From Tenodera sinensis (taxonomy: Eukaryota > Arthropoda > Insecta > Mantodea > Mantidae): a stretch of DNA of 64,000 bases. Below are positions 45,476-55,998 of this stretch, piece after piece. The DNA lies in contig CM060972.1 in the NCBI GenBank assembly GCA_030765045.1, forward strand, positions 56,930,971-56,994,970, read 5' to 3'. Position 1 is the stretch's first letter. Each line of letters starts with the position of its first letter. Made by a program: the position numbers and the translations under genes. The notes under the pieces are model-generated. The model did no database searches, was not told the DNA's origin, and was given only the letters and a program-made list of their open reading frames with translations.

Positions 45476-46458
45476 GAAGTATTGCTTTTGATTATTTTTA
45501 TTTTTGGAGCATTGCTCTGGTTGTTTCTATTTAATTTGATGGTAGTCCTCCCCATAATACATATTTATATATGCATGGTGTCTAGCACACAGGAGATTGC
45601 CTTGAATTTAAAATTGCACGTGAAAATCTGGAATTCGCCTTCATTTGCAAAAACTCTCCTTAATTTTTCTAAAATACTATGTTACATTCTGAGGTCACAC
45701 TTGAGATATATATGCTTCTCCGGGTACGATAGTGGAACGTTGACACTCTTACATGTGACTTTTGTTGGTCTTCCACTGCACTCTTTCCGACCAAGATTGA
45801 TGCTGCATGAAGACTTAACCTGCCAGTAGCACATCAGTTTCTTCACCAGCCCATTTATTTGTAATTTTATACAAGTCTGAGAAAGAGGAAAAGTTGAGTA
45901 GGTCACTTCTTACAGATTAAAAAAAATAAGTGTTCCTCAGAAAGAATATTGTTCATAATAAGGGTTACGTTCCATGTTTTGTTCTGGTAAAACCTTTTTA
46001 ATAATTGATGTAATCTTTAGATCTACAGTATTTCCCAGAACTACTGATGTCTCATAACAAAAAAGTGGGACTTCAAATTCAGAGGATCATAGTGCACCCT
46101 CTTCTACCATTTAGCTACGTATATTAATGGGGGTGTGGTAAACAATGATGTGATTAAAGATAATATAGTCTGGCTTTCCTTTCTAAATTTTAGCTCCATG
46201 TATCTTAGATTACTTTCATTTATCATGTTTAGCCCTCTCCTAGCATTGTTTATAAGTTTGCATGCCTCCTTGAAAAGGAATTTTTTTCACTTTGAAAAAT
46301 CCTAGAAATCACCTTGAATTTGGTTTTCAAATTTTGCTAGACACCATGTATATGGATGAGTTTTAGTTGTAACATGTTCAGTTGTAGTCATTTGTTGCAA
46401 CTTGCAGTATTAAACTCCTCAGCAGTGACTGTTTAAAATTAATTTAAATTTCTTTCTT
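45476..46458. other. Intron 2 sequence, nothing recognised
   Basis: AT-rich spacer between SINE E and the LINE 5' end. Confidence 0.45.
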
Positions 46459-46916
46459 GCCCCCCAGGGGCTTACTGCGGTAGGTACTGGCTTGGTGCAC
46501 CTACGGTCCTGAGCCAACTGACTCCCTCGGTGTGGGCTCCTCTTTGCAGTGAGGGAGTCAGCCAAAACACCCACCCACGTGCAGGCCGTGTGTGGAAACC
46601 CGTGTCGGTGGAAAGCATTATCCTGGTTGGTTGAGGGATGGGTATCTGAGCCCGGTCCAGTTTATTTCTGAATTTGGGGAGGGTGCTGATTTCCAACACA
46701 CCGCTTTGGTTTCTACTTCACCTAAATGGGAGCTAGGGGCTAACCCACACCTAGTCAATCGGCCCGGACTAGGTATTGCACTGAACTCCTGGGTGAGTGG
46801 GACGGCGAGCCCACTATATCCCCTGTGTGGCCCTGTCATGCGAGTGGGATGATCCCTTGTTGGGCTTCGTGGTGGATTGGGGGGCACTGGGGGATGAAAT
46901 TTATACCTTTATTTTT

Positions 46917-48369
46917 ATGGCAAATAATCGCATCAAACGCAAACACCAGGTTCCAGGTGAAAGAGAGGTAAACGTGTCAACGGCTCATTACCTAGTTATC
47001 CACAGATCAGAAGAGGCTCAGACATTCCTCAAAGTCAACCCGTTTATCATTCAGTCGGGTCTTGATAAAATTGCCAATCTGGTCAAATTGTGTAATAGAC
47101 TTTGAAATGGTTCGCTCCTTGTCGAGACTTTTACTGTCATACAGTTTGAGAAGATTTTGAAGGCAAAGTTTCTCCACGAGTATCCAGCCGTGTGGAGAAG
47201 CATCATAGCCTCAATTATACCAAGGGCATCATCACCACCCAGTTGTTGGATGGTATAGCAGAAGAGGAGATCAAGGGTTATCTTGCGGACCAAGGTGAAA
47301 TAGAAGTTCATTGTGTGCGTACACTAAGGGATGGTGTCTAGGTGGCTACCAACACCCTCTTCTTGACCTTCGATCATCTGGATCTGCCAACCAAACTTAC
47401 GGCAGGGTATGAAGTAATCAACATTCGATCGTATATTCCACGGCCTATGCATTGCTTTCATGTCAGCACTATAGCCACACTAAGTTATCTTGCAAGACCA
47501 CCATCTCTGTTTGCGCTAAGTGTGGGCAGGACGCTCACAAAGCGGCTTGCCCATCTGCACCTTCTTGTGTGAATTGTCAAGGTACCCATACTGCCTCTTC
47601 GTGCGATTGTACGTGTTATCTGGGATATATTCTTCACCACTCTGTCCTCTATGTGATCTGCAAGAGGAAATGGACCGAGATCACCTTCAAATATGCCCAG
47701 CCACTTCTAGTGCCCCATCCATCAGTGAAAAATATTGGAGAGCAAGAGGATTAATGACTTCATTGTCAGAAATCCAGCATTAGCTAACAACAACAACATG
47801 TTATCTGGACGAAAAGGCTATCCAGGAGTTGCGGGTAAAAGAACGTCTTTCTTTTACTAAGGCCTGCAAACGTCATCTTGCTCGCCAGCCTACCTTGTTG
47901 AAATTCAGTACCTTCAGCTCCGTGGTCTCCATCCAGGTGCCTAAACATAAAATGGGTACTCAGACGTGCCCTATAATGTTCACCGCCGTCGCTCCTTCCT
48001 ACACTTCAGGTCGTCCTGACTCTGGCAGCCCTAAAAATATTACATCAGTTTAAGATCAAGCCTAAATGTGCTGACTTTTTGAAGGATCCTCTGGCCTCTG
48101 CATGTCACACAGATACTCTTATGGCCTCTTCTCCCTCCCCACCTCGCAGAGTACATTCTAAGGATGGGAGAGGGCACAGTCGTATCCAGCAGCCATCTCC
48201 TCCTCCCATGTGTACCAGTAACCGTTTCGAAGCATTAACTTCGATCACCAGTACACCTGAGCCTCTTCTTACTGAGGAGCCAATGGAAGAGGAACCATTT
48301 TCTCCCAAAAGCCCTAGTCCCATGAGGAACCAGAAGGGCAAGTTAAAGCGGCAGCCGACGATTAAGTGA
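46917..48369 (+). pseudogene. LINE ORF1 (gag-like, zinc knuckles), interrupted
   Basis: From ATG at 46917 (MANNRIKRKHQVPGEREVNV) an RRM-like gag start is followed by frame changes. The zinc-knuckle region reads CAKCGQDAHKAACPSAPSC, then VNCQGTHTASS (47505-47605), preceded by an atypical first knuckle (HCF...QHYSHTKLSCK). A 175-bp foreign LINE tail interrupts it at 47624-47798. The frame resumes with YLDEKAIQELRVKERLSFTK, and the C-terminal Pro/Ser-rich tail ends at 48369. Confidence 0.7.
47624..47798 (+). mobile_element. Nested 5'-truncated LINE tail with 10-bp target duplication
   Basis: TGTTATCTGG occurs at 47614-47623 and 47799-47808, flanking a 175-bp insertion in ORF1 of the host LINE. 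The insert encodes the C-terminal LCPLCDLQEEMDRDHLQIC and YWRARGLMTSLSEIQH with a stop, then (CAA)n. It is the same type of LINE 3' end as at 13998-14292, from a related subfamily. The host reading frame resumes right after the second duplicate. Confidence 0.9.
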
Positions 48370-48402
48370 CCCTTCTAAACAGCGTCTCCCATTTTCCTCC
48401 AG

Positions 48403-50335
48403 ATGTCAATCATACAGTGGAATGCATGTGGCCTACACGCTCATAGGGCTGAACTTCAATTGCTCACAACCTCGCTATCCCCTAGTATCCTGTGCTTACA
48501 GGAGACTAAGCGTTGTCTGCAGGACTCTTTCACATTCCCTGGTTTCATTCCGGTGCATGTTGACCTCGCACTGGAATCTGTTACTCCTGCTCACATGGGT
48601 GTCATGCTTCTCATTCGTGACAACGTATTCTACCAGCCTCTCACGCTCACCACTACTCTGCAAGCTGTTGCTGTTACCCTGTGTTTCCCTGGTTTTTGTT
48701 TCACTCTCTGTTCCGTTTATCTGCCACTTTGTTCCCCCTTTGCCATTGTGGACTTGTCAGATCTCGTGTCCCAGCGCCTTACCTTTTGTTGGGAGACTTT
48801 AATGCCCACCACCCACATTGGGGCTCGTTTTGGGCTTGCGCAAGGGAGACGCATTTATTTGAGTCTTCACTTGCAACAATCTTTCCCTTCTCAATACTGG
48901 TGAACCTACTTTTGTTTCTCTTTCTACTAGATGTCTCTCTCATTTAGACTTATCTGTTTGTTTGGCACAGCTTGCACATTGTTTTGCGTGGAACGTCTCT
49001 GACACCTTCTCTAGTGACCATTTTCCCTGCCTGATCAGCCCCCGTTCCCACTATGTACCATCATCATGTGTACCCATCTGGCAGATCCACAAAGTGAACT
49101 GGCCCCTTTTTTCCAGCTTAGCCAACTTTGACGACTGCCTCTTCCCTGATGTTGACCAGATGGTGGCTCACCTTACATCTGTGATTATTTCTGCTGCTGA
49201 ACATGCTATCCCACGGCTGTCTGTGCACCTGCTGCATTTACTTGTCCCTTGGTTGGCCAATGAATGCCAGGTGGCGATTCGTGCACAGAGGGCTGTGCTA
49301 TAGGTATTCTGTCGCTGACCTACTGTTGATAATCTGGCCACCTTCAAGCGCCTACGCTCCCGATCTCATCGTGTCATCCAGGATAGTAAGCAGGCGTCCT
49401 GATATCGCTTTGTGGAGGTGCTTCCAAAATATACCCTAGTTTGCCCCAGGGATGTTGCTGATGCTCTGGGTAACGCTTTTGCTAGTTTTTCCAGCTCGTC
49501 ACATTATCCGCCGCAGTTTTTGCCCATCAAGAACTGGGTTGAGTCGCATGGACTTTCCTTCCCCTCCCCTAATTGTGAGTGTTTTAACGCCTTTTTTACC
49601 ATGCAGGAGCTGGAACAGGCCCTGATCTCTTTGCAACCCTCTGTGCCTGGGCCGGATGGCATTCACATTGTCATGTTGCAGCACCTCTCTTTGAATGGTA
49701 TACTGTTTCTCTTAGACATGTATAACTATATTTGGCACACGTCTACTTTTCTGTCCATTTGGTGCAAGGCCACCATCGCTCCAATTTTAAAACCTGGGAA
49801 GGATCCATATTTACCCTCTAGTTATTGTCCGATCTCCCTCACCAGTTGCATCTGCAAGGTGAAGGAGCACATGATCAACGGGGGATTGACGTGGTGGCAG
49901 CTTGAGTCCCAAAAGCTGCTGTCTATCGTGTCACTTCCGTTCCACGATCAACCATTTAGTATCTTTATCCATGCATATCATGGACAGGTTTTTATGGAAG
50001 AGCCAAATGGTTGCAGTGTTTTTTGACTTAGAGAAGGCGTATGACACTTGCTGGAGGTATGGAATTCTTCGTACCCTGCATAAATGGGGTATTTGTGATC
50101 AACTGGCCCTTTTTATTAGGGATTTTATGCAGGATAGAGTCTTTCAGGTATGAGTGGGCTCGGCTTTGTCCTGTTTTTTTACTCAAGAGAACGGAGTACT
50201 GCAAGGCTCGGTACTCAGCGTCACACTCTTTGCTATTGTAATCAATACCATTGTGGAATGCATTCCTGCTGGTGTTTCATCTTCCTTGTTTTTGGATGAT
50301 TTTGCAGACAATAAGTTTGCAGCTAGGAAGACATC
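48403..50335 (+). pseudogene. LINE ORF2 (endonuclease plus reverse transcriptase), frameshifted and truncated
   Basis: It starts MSIIQWNACGLHAHRAELQ, the APE endonuclease N-terminus, with ILCLQETK carrying the catalytic Glu. After a frameshift come LLLGDFNAHHPHWGS and later DTFSSDHFPCLI (SDHFP motif). The reverse transcriptase part has PGPDGIHIVMLQHLSL, KATIAPILKPGKDPYLPSSY, VFFDLEKAYDTCWRYGILRT with the first catalytic Asp, QENGVLQGSVLSVTLFAI and SSLFLDDFA (the YADD-equivalent). Several frameshifts and the loss of everything after LDDFA make it dead. The usual Y-x-DD is L-DD here. Confidence 0.8.
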
Positions 50336-50967
50336 ATAAAAATAACCTTTCTGCCTATGAAAGTACTTTTCTTTACCTAAAACTCTCAGCTTCTGGCAGT
50401 CTCTCAACGTTTTGTTAAAATATTTATATTTGAAACATTTTCTATGTCCCTAATTATGGTATTACAGAGATAAACATAAATTGCTGAAGCATCCTTTTTA
50501 AATTATTTAGGTTGATGTAAAACTTTATATATAAACATGAATGAATGACTATAAATATTGATTATTGATGTAACGGTGATAATAAAATCAGGCTTGTCAA
50601 ATTAAAGTCACGGCCTCAACTTCCAATAACTTGTTTTGTTCTGTGACAAGCAGCTGTCCATATTTATGTAGGGTACGATAGAAGTGTGCTTTGGTTCACC
50701 CTGTTGCCAAGCCTGCTGCCATCTTTAAAACTGTAGGTTTCCTATACAAACAATTCAAATATCTTGGTAATATTTCCCCTTCTATCAAAAACAGGTGTTA
50801 AAATAATTGCAGGTTCATCCATAACAGTGAGATTAAAAATAATGCAGTATGCAAATAACTCAATGGATGAGCTTTTTATGAATGAATCAGTATGGAATGT
50901 TAGGTATTACAGTTGTGTGGTGATATGAGGATGATTATCAATTACTATCCTAGAGTCTTACTTTCAG
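50336..50967. other. End of intron 2, nothing recognised
   Basis: AT-rich DNA up to the acceptor TTACTTTCAG at 50958-50967. Confidence 0.5.
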
Positions 50968-51097
50968 GCACTGACTTTGCCTCCAGCCATCATGGGTAGA
51001 AGAGATATTCTTGGTGCGGCGGAAACAGGAAGTGGCAAAACTTTAGCTTTTGGTATTCCAATACTGTGTAGGATATTGGAACAGAAGAACAGACAAG
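50968..51097 (+). CDS. DDX24-type helicase, exon 3 (Walker A / motif I)
   Basis: The 130-base exon starts in phase 0 and ends with one base of a Glu codon (CAA G|GTAAAG). It encodes ALTLPPAIMGRRDILGAAET, GSGKTLAFGIPILCRILEQK and NRQ. AAETGSGKT is motif I, the ATP phosphate-binding loop; the AAETGSGKT-LAF form, with RDILGAAET, is the one seen in DDX24 proteins. The phase matches exon 4. Confidence 0.95.
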
Positions 51098-53400
51098 GTA
51101 AAGAATGCAAATTCCTTATTGTTTGTACCTATTTTCATTGTTAATATTGGCTGGTATTATGTACGTTTTGTTTGTACCCCTGTTGGACTTCATTGCTTAT
51201 GTTAAGCTCATTTATTTATTGGCATTGGCAGTGTGCTGATATCCATTGCATCACTATTCTTGTTTAAATTAAGTAATTGTTCTATAATTTAGTGGCATTA
51301 TGTGACATTTAGGTTCTTGGCTATTGTTTAAGGTATTATGGGCATTATACTTTGTAGACTCAAATAATATTATCATGCAAATTTGTTTATATGACATATA
51401 AAATTTTGCAAGCTGAGAAGTATTATAATTCCTCTCAGCACCATTCCAAATGATTTAAAACGCTTCCACCTTCTCATTTAGTGGAACCAATGCTTGATGA
51501 AAGTCTGGTGAAAGTTCCATACCCACACGTCACACCAATGCGTCCATATGTCTAGATTACACACACACACGAATGAGTTTATGACATCATCTGATGCGAC
51601 ACCGCCTTTTTCATATACATCCGCGTATGCGTCCATCAAATAGTTCTTTCTCGTTAGGGAAGCGATCCCTAACCATCCTCCCCTACTTTTATTATGGAAC
51701 ACATATAATTCTAATATTTATACATATATATTAAAATCAAATATGGAAAGATTTATGACGTCTTTGGGCAAACTTAGTTGTTCGTAACAATGAACCTTAT
51801 TAACATGTTTTCGTCATTTAACTATCTCATACCAACATCAAAAAACGAATTACACTTTTAACAAACATTCACATGAACGATTTTCTTTTGGGGTCTTCTA
51901 ATATTCTGTCTCACTTCTGAGAAAAGAGAAGAATGGTTACGCTGCATCAGTACCACGATTTTTTGGTAAGCTAGATCTGTCAGAGTAAACAGGTGGTCAT
52001 TTATTAGCAGGGTATTTTAAATTTATTATTCTTTCAAAATACATGGAGAGATTTCAGATGTTTAAATTCTTCCATAAGTGTAGACGTATTCAGTATGAAA
52101 TAAGTCTAAACCAGGGGCATAGGATCAATGGATGTAGGTGATGTGTTGCTCGTCCTGCCAGTTTTCCTTAGTGAACTTTTTCTATTGACTATCTACTATA
52201 CCAATAGTTGAAGTACTTGATGAGGAACAACAATCTGCTATGAACTAGTATTGTTAGAGTATCACGTCAAGCATAGAAACAGAGCGGCTAGTGCTATTCT
52301 AGCCTCATGCCAGTCACGTCAAAGGATGTGCGCACGCAGTGGATGCAACACAGAAAAGTGCATCTCGCTTGTTAATGTTAATGAGGTTTAAAACTAAGTT
52401 TTTCAGTATTTTGTTTGGCAGTGAAGGTTAATTTCATATTTTTAACTTGTTCTGTATGTATCAGAGTACAACAAGCAGCATTTTGAACTGTAATGTGTTT
52501 GAACGTGTAAGAGAAAATATGCCAGGAAACCAAAGGCAGGGTATGCACACTGCTCATGTGGTTCACTATGAGGAAAACCTGTGTTGTAGAGAGAACGTTG
52601 CATTTTCTGGAAAACTATCATGAACAAGTTTGTTTTAGGCCATGTGGCCTGTAACAATAAACCTGGCAAAGATGGTTTTGGTCTTTCTTGTTTCCTGTGA
52701 TCAGTTGGGGCGTACTGGACAGCCAATTTTGGGAATCTAGTTCTTGCCATTCTCATCAAATGATTTTTCCATTCTCATTGGTATTTTTCTATCTCCTCAG
52801 TTACACTTGGTACTCTAAGGTTTTCTCTGATGTCCGTATGCCTTTGGTGGAAAAACTACTGGAAAACTACTACTATGAATACTGTTCCCAACATTCTATT
52901 AAGAGTACTTACCTATAACAGAATAATATTTAAAATTGTATCAACATTTTGAAATTTTCATCATGTGGAGTATTTTAGGTATTCTGTCAAAACAATAGCT
53001 AGAAAAGATAATAAATTTAAAGATGTTAAAGATATTATAATAAAAATTTGAATGTACAGTGTTCCTCACATGTACATATGTCTAATATGAACAAAATTTG
53101 CTAAAAAATTGTAGAGTTTAGAAATTTCACCTATGCCTATCCTGAACACAAATTCAAAGTGCACACCCAAGTCCACACACCACGGTACGCCACTGGTCTA
53201 AAGGGTTAACTTTTGTTTGTAATTTTTCTTTTAAGTATGTTAGGAATTTTAGAAGTATGATTTAAACTGCCATTATTCAAAACCTCTTGCATGCCTTGAT
53301 ATAAAATTGAAAAGTGAAGTGATTAAATAGCTGTAATGTAATTATAAATATGTATTTAATGCCTCATAATTTTACTAATATAATATATCTTTCTATGCAG
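51098..53400. other. Intron 3, no gene recognised
   Basis: AT-rich. A minus-strand piece near 52760-52660 (RTRFPKLAVQYAPTDHRKQE) vaguely resembles a LINE C-terminus, and 51480-51700 is slightly richer in CpG. Neither is supportable. Confidence 0.45.
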
Positions 53401-53720
53401 AGCAAGAAGACTTGAGAAAGGGAGAAAATATCAATGAAGATGATGATAACAGTGATACTGACAGTGACAATGATGATGATGACAACAATGAGGGGGAGGA
53501 GGGCTCTGAGGGAGAAGATGAAAATACCTCACATATGAAACACATGGGTCAACGTTCACTTGGTTGTGTTAGGGTAGTGGATAATGTGCAAATCAGTGAT
53601 GAAGATGAGACCAGCACTTCAAAATCCAAACTCTATTCTCTGATATTAACTCCCACAAGAGAATTGGCTCTACAGGTATCCAGCCATTTGAAGACAGCAG
53701 CAAAATATACAGGCATACAT
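53401..53720 (+). CDS. DDX24-type helicase, exon 4 (acidic insert and motif Ia)
   Basis: The exon follows TTCTATGCAG and ends CAT|GTAAGT. The first two bases complete Glu from exon 3, and the end is phase 0. It opens with an acidic low-complexity insert of about 50 residues (INEDDDNSDTDSDNDDDDNN and more), then GQRSLGCVRVVDNVQISDED. It ends with YSLILTPTRELALQVSSHLK and AAKYTGIHV. PTRELALQV is motif Ia. A long charged insert between motifs I and Ia is characteristic of DDX24, unlike most DEAD-box proteins. Confidence 0.92.
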
Positions 53721-53886
53721 GTAAGTGGATAAATTTACAGAAGAGTATGGCATGAAACACTGCCAAGCACTATGAATGCTCAAATCTTTTTGGAATAGTT
53801 ATAAATGTGAAATATCTGGGAAGTTTGTCAAAATAAAAAGAAAACACTGAATAGAAAAGTGGGTCAACTTAAACGTTCTTTAGTAG

Positions 53887-54310
53887 TTTAATTTAAAAGG
53901 TGAGTTAATTAATAACACTGAACAACACTTACAACATATTTTTCCGGGACGCGTTTCGAAGGTAACTTTCCTCCATTATCAACCGGACAATAACTGGGTT
54001 TCCATGGTGCTTGATGGTGCAGATGGTGATGCTTCTTCTGGTGTTTCTTCTGGTGGCGGTTCGATGAACTTACTGAAAATGTCTCTCTGAGTAAGTTCAT
54101 CGAACCGCCACCAGAAGAAGCATCACCATCTGCACCATCAAGCACCATGGAAACCCAGTTATTGTCCGGTTGATAATGGAGCAAAGTTATCTTCGAAACG
54201 CGTCCCGGAAAAATATGTTGTAAGTGTTGTTCAGTGTTATTAATTAACTCACCTTTTAAATTAAATTAATTACAACAACACTGTTTTCAAACTTCTATGA
54301 AAGGAAGATA
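53887..54310 (-). mobile_element. Foldback element D with 12-bp target duplication
   Basis: GTTCTTTAGTAG at 53875-53886 and 54311-54322 flanks a 424-bp element. Arms of about 185 bp (53887-54074 and 54089-54270) fold on each other around a loop of about 15 bases; the left arm has 12 extra bases. An unpaired extension of about 40 bases lies only on the right. Each arm carries the hammerhead-like core: TTGATAA, T, GGAG...CTTC, GAAACGCGTC (54170-54204 plus; 53982-53949 minus). Confidence 0.8.
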
Positions 54311-54322
54311 GTTCTTTAGTAG

Positions 54323-54729
54323 CTTCATTCGTAGAACATGTATTGTGAGCATGATCTCGCATTGTCAGCTGCCAGATCAACTCTTGATTCTTTTTGTTGA
54401 TAGCCTGGGGTGTGCTCTGTTGATGATCCAGCAATCAACAGGCAGCTGCTGATGTGAGATCATACCCACAATATTTGTTTTGTAAAATAAATAGGTGGTG
54501 AAGTTTTTAAAAATGTTCAAGTTTACTCCACTTTTCTATTAAATGTTTTTTATAAATTGTTTCATTGTGTTGTGTTACAACAGTTCTGAAAAAAGAAATG
54601 TTTTTCTCAATAACTGTAAATGTTAAGTCTAATTTTATTTCCTTTTTTGTGAAATATGCATATTGCTATCAAAATATTCATCATAAGGATGAAAAGATTT
54701 TTGTAATGATTACGTAGACTTCCATGACC
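54323..54729. other. Intron 4 spacer
   Basis: Nothing certain. An imperfect inverted repeat around 54337-54475 (ATTGTGAGCATGATCTCGCA versus TGTGAGATCATACCCACAAT, with the AGCTGCC and TTGATGATCCAGCAATCAAC parts) may be another small foldback. Confidence 0.4.
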
Positions 54730-55795
54730 TCTTTCTTGTTTCCGGTAGGGGCTGTGTCTTGTTGGCTTTTTTAAGAAATTAAAAATTATGCCGACATTTT
54801 GCCGCAAGACTATGTTTGGCTTCTTCAATGGGTGACTGCAAAAAATCCATCCAATTAGTTGCTGCCTAATCTGATTCAGCTCATTGTCCATGCTACTCGT
54901 AATCCTGTTGTTTCATTCTCCTCCGGTAGGAAGTTGACCAACTAATAGGATCTTCCATATCGTGTTGAGTGGTTTGCCTGTGTCACGGTTCAGACTGCTC
55001 TTTTCTTTAAATATATCTATGCTTTCTCTCACTATTTGTTGAGAGAAATTGTCATAAATTGCTAAAATGTTTAAATTGTCAAAGCGAAAGTCAATGTGGT
55101 GGCCGGTGTTTTCTGCATGTTCTGCGACGGTAGCTTTTTCTGGTTGAGAGATTATTTTTTACATACGAGGAGTTACAGAAAGAATTACAAAAACATTGCA
55201 ACATCACAAAATTCAAACAAGATACACATCAGTGAAAAAGCTGCATTCATTTATAAGACCAGTTAAAGATAAGAACCCTTTGCAAAATAATCCGGGTGTT
55301 TATAAAATTACGTGATTGTGGTGAATCGTACATAGGTAAAACAGGCAGATCTATCAACACAAGAAAAAGGAACGTATAAGATATATGAAACTCTCAACCA
55401 GAAAAACCTGCTATCGCAGAACATGCAGAAAACACCGGCCACACCACAATGACTTTGACAATTTAAAAATTTTAACAATCTGTGAATTTCTCTCAACAAA
55501 TAGTGAGAGAAAGCATAGAAATATTGAAAGAAAAGAGCAGTGTGAACCGTGACATGCAAACTACTCAACATGATATGGAAGACCCTGTTAGTAGGTCAAC
55601 TTCCTAATGGAGGAGAAGGAACCAATAGGATTGTGAGTGGGATGAAACGAGGCCAATCAGAGTAGGCAGTGACTAATTGGATGGATTTTCTGCAGTCGCC
55701 CATTGAAGAAGCGGAACATAGTTTTGTAGTGAAATGTCGGCATAATTTTTAATTTCTTTAAAAAGCCTACAACATGCAGCCCATACCAGAAACCA
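54730..55795 (+). mobile_element. Penelope-like element 1, inverted-arm form
   Basis: Two arms of about 420 bp (54730-55150 and 55375-55795) are inverted copies of the 3' end of a Penelope-like retroelement, including the C-terminal coding part and the non-coding tail. About 225 bp of further coding sequence lies between them and belongs to the right-hand, plus-strand copy. Both tails carry a hammerhead-like motif (TTGAAGA, A, GCC...GGC, AAAA/GAAA, TGTCGGC; 54828-54792 minus, 55703-55740 plus). A near-match TTTTTGTAATGA / ATTTTTTAATGA may be the target duplication. Confidence 0.75.
55146..55600 (+). pseudogene. GIY-YIG endonuclease region of Penelope-like element 1
   Basis: With one or two frame changes the plus strand reads HHKIQTRYTSVKKLHSFIRP, NPGVYKI, then RDCGESYIGKTGRSINTRKK and AIAEHAENTGHT. 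VYKI...YIGKTGRS..TR is the GIY-YIG nuclease signature, here in the form found downstream of the reverse transcriptase in Penelope-like elements, with the Cys of the CxxC-type linker (DCGE) kept. The reverse transcriptase itself is absent. The mirrored arm keeps only the part after AEH. Confidence 0.8.
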
Positions 55796-55998
55796 AAAAA
55801 GTAATCAATTTTTTAATGACTTATTACATTTATTTAATTTGTCTTTTCAAATGGTCTACAGAGCCTATTAGGTTTAGATAAAATTGTGAGGTCAAGCATT
55901 TTTTTAAATCAACATTCAAATTTTGTAAAGCATAAGATTTTCATTTAATTAGATAAGTACAAAGAACTTGCCACCTAACTACAATTTGTATTGAGACT

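Larger units (their letters stand above)
46459..50335 (+). mobile_element. I/Jockey-superfamily LINE: 5' end and two ORFs kept, 3' end missing
   Basis: A GC-rich 5' UTR of about 450 bases is followed by a gag-like ORF1 (46917-48369) and an ORF2 with APE-type endonuclease and reverse transcriptase (48403-50335). The sequence stops just after the catalytic LDDFA motif, so the thumb, any RNase H and the 3' tail are absent. No target duplication was found. Losing the 3' rather than the 5' end is the reverse of normal LINE truncation, so a later deletion or recombination is likely. It lies in DDX24 intron 2, same strand. Confidence 0.8.

Noticed and set aside
48105..48802. Overlapping open frames in the LINE (48105-48341 minus, 48422-48802 plus)
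   Set aside because: The APE endonuclease reading starts in the frame at 48403; the others have no conserved motif.
52442..52759. Minus-strand 105-residue open frame resembling a LINE C-terminus
   Set aside because: Only RTRFPKLAVQYAPTDHRKQE faintly resembles the usual R.PK.ALQY.P.GRR..GRP block; too weak without a database search.
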